Source: Saururus chinensis (Eukaryota > Streptophyta > Magnoliopsida > Piperales > Saururaceae). Taken from it: DNA of 64,000 bases. The position numbers were made by a program, and so were the translations under genes. This document shows, one piece after another, positions 59,910 to 64,000 of the stretch (its first letter is position 1; every line of letters begins with the position of its first letter). Where the stretch lies: assembly GCA_035235625.1 (NCBI GenBank), contig CP141140.1, forward strand, positions 42,279,351-42,343,350, read 5' to 3'. A model generated the notes under the pieces. That model was not told the origin of the DNA. It saw only the letters and a program-made list of their open reading frames with translations, and ran no database searches.

Positions 59910-60066
59910 AGGATCGACGACGTAGTGGATAAGACTAACGACAAAGTGGATAGGATTGCTGACAAAGCATATAGGATTGATGACGTAAGCGGATAGGATT
60001 GCTGATAAAGCGGATAGGATTGATGATACAAGCGGATAGGATTGCTAATGAAGCGGATAGGATTGA
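59910..60066 (+). repeat. About 21-bp minisatellite in the solo LTR U3
   Basis: Seven or so units of AAGCGGATAGGATTG followed by CTGA or ATGA, just upstream of the TATA box. The position suggests a transcriptional enhancer repeat of the LTR, which is an inference. Confidence 0.85.
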
Positions 60067-60729
60067 CACATGTTAGCCTCACGTCTATCCAGTTTTTCTA
60101 TAAATAGCATCCTCGACATCCAGAAAAGAAAGGAGAATTCTCTCCCATGTTTTCCCATTTTTCTCCCACGTTGAGAAACTTATGTTCTTTGTTTCTCACT
60201 CATTTTAAGTCCGATTCGAGTGGTTCTTGAGGTGTTCCTAGCTAATTCGAGGGTGATCTACGCAATGGCATGGTTCATCCCTCAAGTTGGCATCCCTAGA
60301 AGGGGGAACGGCCTGGGGCAAGAGAAGGCTCTATCTGCCACCCTCCTACCCAAAGAGAGAGAGTGGCCCGAAGAGAAAGGGGGACTCCGTCCTCCATCAC
60401 GGGCTACAGCGTGGGTTGTCACCCGAAGTAGGGAAGGATCTGTCCTTCACCGAAGGGCCATGCAGTGTGGGGAACGTCCCAGGGAAAAGAGACTTTCTAT
60501 TTGTCGCATACGGGTGCAGAAAAGAAAGGGGACAGTTGGTCAGTCGTCTTTTGGCGCAAGGCAAGGAACGTGCGGAGGTTAGAGGAGGCTCTTTTCGTTG
60601 TCTCATGATCTGAAGGGGAGGACACCCAGAAACGAGTACCCCGAATACCGCTACCTTGCGAGACATTAGGGGAGTAAGCGTTTCTGACCTCCGATTTTAA
60701 TTATAGAATGCATGTGCTAGATAAGGGAT

Positions 60730-61110
60730 ACGCTATGCCATGATATGCTATGATCCTTTACATTATGATATGCTATGCTTATATGCCATGATGTGTGCCA
60801 TCTCGCTCTGGGTTAGAGAGAGACGGGTTGTGCGTGTGTTTACATTATGATATGCTATGCTTATATGCCATGATGTGTGTCATCTCGCTCTGAGTTAGAG
60901 AGAGATGTGTTGTGTGTGTGTTCAGTCTCGGCTCAATGATAGAGCAAGACCTATGATTGTGTTCCATCTCACTCTATGATAGAGCGAGACGTGTGATGCG
61001 TGCAGTCTCAGCTAAGTGATATAGCGAGATGTGTGATGCATGTGGTCTCGGCTCAGTGATGGAGCGAGACGTGTGAATGTGATGGTTTTGCTCTAGGATA
61101 GAGTGAGCCA
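60730..61110 (+). repeat. Degenerate repeats with GAGCGAGAC hairpins in the solo LTR
   Basis: A roughly 80-bp duplication around GATATGCTATGCTTATATGC is followed by about five 40-45 bp units such as GTCTCGGCTCAGTGATGGAG, each able to pair GTCTCGCTC with GAGCGAGAC. It lies in the transcribed part of the LTR. Confidence 0.8.
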
Positions 61111-62744
61111 TGTTGTGGTGGCCGTGTGGTGCTCGTCTCTATGATAGAGTGAGATATGTGTTGCCAGTATTTTACGGGTTTTCGTATAACCCCAATTAAA
61201 TATTCGGGAATACGTATGTGTTTTCGTATGGTTTGATGTATGTAGTAGCCAGTAGGCAGAACTACGTACGAATCTGATCTTATCGGAGTAACATCGAGGA
61301 TGTTATCTGATACGTACGTAGGCAACCAACAGCAAGGCAACGTTGGCCCGATCCGAATTAGTTATATAATTAGGTTTGTTCTGGCCTACGCATAGCGGAG
61401 CAGTAAAGTTCCAAAGCACGTAGAGGAACAAGAAGACTCTCGCACTCAGAGTGCGCTCTCCCGATTCTGGGTTTGGTTTTTATCACTTTTGGACCCCCGG
61501 CCCAGGTTGGTTTCCTGGGTCGGGGCGTCACAGTATTTAAGAGTAAAAACATGAAAATTAGCAAAAGAATCAAAATGGCCAAAACTGTAATATTGTCGTA
61601 CTGTTGTTCAAACGACTAGCTGTTCAATAGGCTTGTATGGCCGTTCGAACGCCAACACAGTGGCTCTGGTTCGTCTTCCCTACTTCGAATTCAAAACCGA
61701 AACTTCACATACACTTCATAAAACATCAAATCTCATCCTCAAACTTTATGATAATCAAATCCACACTTCCAGACATCAAATCTAACCATTGCCAAACATA
61801 AACCCCAAGAAATTGCATCAAAGATTACCTCTTTGACAAATCACTGTTAAAGCTCATAATCATGGATCCCATTTCAAAACCACATCAAAACTTAAATCTG
61901 AATCACAACAACATTTGAGACGAAAGCACTTACCTTCTAGAAAGTTCTTGATTTGAAATAACTCCTTAAACTCCTTCACAACCTACCTAAAACATGATTT
62001 TTATAAATACTTCTCAAATCCGATTTAAAAACACTTAAAACCTTAAAGAACAAGTAGATTTAGGGTTCAAGAGACCAAAAAATAAAATTCCAAAAATTAA
62101 GTTTTGAAATAGAAACCCAAATAAGTAGTTTTTGAGTAAAAATCGAGATTAATCAAAAGCAAAAGAAGATATTTGAATGATTTAAGCAAAACCTTAATAG
62201 ATTAATAACATATTAAGCAAAATCATACCTTAATCTCCTTTCTCCTTTAGGAAAATGGGGATTAGGCTCCTAACTCCAGGTCTCAGCCCTTTCCGGGAAA
62301 GTGGTTGCCCCTTTCCTTTTATAGTAAAAGGTCAGGTAGACTTAATTAACTGATAGGGTGCAAATAGGATTTTATACTAAAAATAGTAAACTTGCTTATT
62401 TGACACCCAATTTGATGTCTAAAAATTTTAAAATAATTACTCAAGGTCTTAGGATAATGTTAAAGACATTTAGGGGGAAAAATCTTAATTTTACCCGTGG
62501 GGCCCACAATGGGTCCCGCCAACCCTAACTTTTCAGTAAAAATAGTTAAAAATTTGAAAATTCCAAAAAAATGCCCAATGACTTAAATTAACTTAAAAAC
62601 CTAAAATATAAAGAAAATCTTAATTAAAACCTTTGTTAACCACTTTAATTTTGAAAATAGTCAAAATCGATCAGAATTAACATTAAACCACACAAAAGAA
62701 ATTAAATAGAATAAATTAAACTGGTTCATGTTTAGGGACTTACA

Positions 62745-64000
62745 ATGACTATCTCATCTAAATAAAAAAAATTAGAATCGATATAAATCTCAAAACTACA
62801 TCAATCTATCATCTACAAGATAATAAATTAACATAAACTTAAATAAACTTGAAAAGCTCTTCCATTTAAAATGAAATCCTTGTTATGTAATTGTTATTAA
62901 TCACAACTATGATGTAAATTAAAAAGAAACTAAAACTAAAACTTATCTATAGCTTCATCAACTCTTAAATAAAATAAAATTTAGCCTTTCATGGTAGAAG
63001 AAGGCCCTTGAATCTCCATTGAAAGCTTTAAATTCTCCTCTATCTTCTTCTCCATTTTTTGTCTTAAAAATATCTACTAGAATCCATCTTGAGCCTCATA
63101 TGGCTTTATATAGGCATAAAAGTCATAGGAGGAGTTTAATAGGAAATATACTCAAAACTAGCCTAAAATAGAAACTACACATTATCCCGTTCAAATGACT
63201 AAACTATTTATGTAATTTAGACAGTTCTGTTCAGTTTTTTGTCCAGTTTCTATTCAGAAAGCTAAGTTTGTTTACTGGACAATCCATATTCTTGTCAAAT
63301 TTTGTATTATGTTCACTAAGCCCTTATCTTTATATTTATATTAGTTTCCAACTTGTTTGTAACTCTAAAAAGCTGTCAAAATCATTTTAAAGTGTGTCAA
63401 GAGTATTTTGACTTATTCCAAACTTCATCTAAGGGCCTTGATAAGTGCACTTTACCTCCAAAACATAGAAACTTTACATTTGAGACATGTAAAACATAAA
63501 TAAAATCCAAACTTGATTCAAATACATGTCTAAATTGCTAAAACTCCTACTTTAATTAATAATTAAACTAAAAAATTAATGTCTATCTTAATATTAATAA
63601 ACCATAATTAATCCTAAATTAACCTAATACTTTACTAGACAATAAGATAAAAAGACTTGTAAAATAGATATATTTCACAATTATTAGGCAGCACATTACA
63701 GAACCTTCCTATTGCATCAGTTCTATAATTGTTTATTATTATGTTGTTCTAAACCACCCTAAGGGTCGTGTCCCACCTTCAGAGTCTATGACAATTAGGA
63801 TTAAAATAATAGTGATAGTATTTTAGGGTAATTAGGAGCTTGTTCTTACTAGACTTATCTAACATCCGAGATTTTTTATCACATTTTTCTCAAAATTCAC
63901 AAAAATGCTTTAAGATATAATGACTATAAATCGGGAAAAATGATGAATACAAAACCTATGAAAGCAATTTTATAATTTAAAACATCACACATCCATTTTT
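62745..64000. other. LTR-like and unassigned sequence at the right edge
   Basis: No gene. A minus-strand TATA-like box (CTATATAAAG) near 63,104-63,115 suggests more LTR sequence. At 63,858 the plus strand reads TCTAACATCCGAGATTTTTT, close to the TGTAACATCC-type start of plant gypsy LTRs, so another element may begin here and run out of the window. Confidence 0.35.

Larger units (their letters stand above)
59542..61532 (+). mobile_element. Solo LTR of a Ty3/gypsy element
   Basis: 1,991 bp starting TGTAACGACCC and ending CGGGGCGTCACA, both typical plant gypsy LTR ends. It is flanked by a perfect 5-bp target duplication, GTATT (59,537-59,541 and 61,533-61,537). A TATA box (CTATAAATAG) lies near 60,100. 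With target copies on both sides and no interior, this is a solo LTR left by recombination between the two LTRs of a full element. Open frames at 60,220-60,666 lie downstream of the LTR promoter and have no known domain. Confidence 0.93.
57716..62744 (-). mobile_element. Long minus-strand LTR-like region, interrupted by a solo LTR
   Basis: The right edge reads TGTAAGTCCCTAAACATG on the minus strand, the type of start seen in plant gypsy LTRs. A canonical TATA box (CTATAAAAGG, minus strand, near 62,319) lies about 425 bp inside. Tandem repeats typical of long gypsy LTRs follow further left. The intervening 59,542-61,532 is a separate insertion, leaving about 3 kb for this LTR. The left edge near 57,716 and any target duplication are uncertain. 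Confidence 0.45.

Noticed and set aside
60220..60666. Open frames of 90-120 codons
   Set aside because: Located in the solo LTR downstream of its promoter, overlapping on both strands, no domain recognised.

Overview
This window is nuclear DNA of a flowering plant. It is AT-rich intergenic sequence packed with nested transposable elements, and it holds one well-defined gene, remnants of others, and no bacterial features. The plant assignment rests on three things: an intron-containing oligopeptide transporter (OPT) gene, a remnant of the plant C2-domain/class-3 lipase family, and Ty1/copia, Ty3/gypsy, CACTA, Mutator-like, Harbinger-like, hAT-like and Stowaway-like elements. I cannot name the species.

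Layout. 1-3.3 kb: no gene seen. 3.3-4.3 kb: LTR-like repeat. 4.36-5.65 kb: first exons of a C2-lipase gene, carrying an in-frame stop and cut off by the next element. 5.69-8.83 kb: 5' part of a minus-strand Ty3/gypsy element (gag, primer-binding site, 1.96-kb LTR). 8.83-13.17 kb: CACTA-type element with kilobases of GA-rich sequence. 17.0-19.4 kb: tail-to-tail inverted duplication of a small secreted-peptide-like gene, with a 171-bp MITE in one arm. 20.0-21.0 kb: MITE-like element holding an (AT)73 tract. 21.45-33.84 kb: complete but dead minus-strand Ty1/copia element with a perfect 5-bp target duplication. Its reverse transcriptase is split by a 4.5-kb CACTA element and its gag region carries an LTR-like insertion. 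34.38-36.36 kb: Mutator-like element containing a palindromic satellite. 38.7-39.7 kb: third LTR-like copy. 40.5-43.1 kb: a second 171-bp MITE, exon-like islands I could not identify, and a Harbinger-like MITE filled with GGN repeats. 44.16-49.60 kb: the OPT gene, minus strand, seven coding exons, intact apart from one TAG codon. 50.4-51.0 kb: hAT-like MITE. 52.2-53.9 kb: decayed Ty3/gypsy pol. 55.8-57.7 kb: CACTA-related fragment. 57.7-62.7 kb: long minus-strand LTR-like region interrupted by a complete solo LTR (59.54-61.53 kb) with a perfect 5-bp target duplication. 62.7-64 kb: further LTR-like sequence.

The only gene with a clear cellular role is the OPT transporter, a plasma-membrane-type carrier of small peptides or metal chelates, and its single nonsense codon leaves its status open. 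The most unusual features are structural: the composite CACTA elements built from purine tracts and hairpin clusters, the inverted peptide-gene duplication that would give a long double-stranded RNA, and the palindromic satellite enclosed in a Mutator-like element. Splice sites, element ends and target duplications were read by eye. No search or folding program was run.
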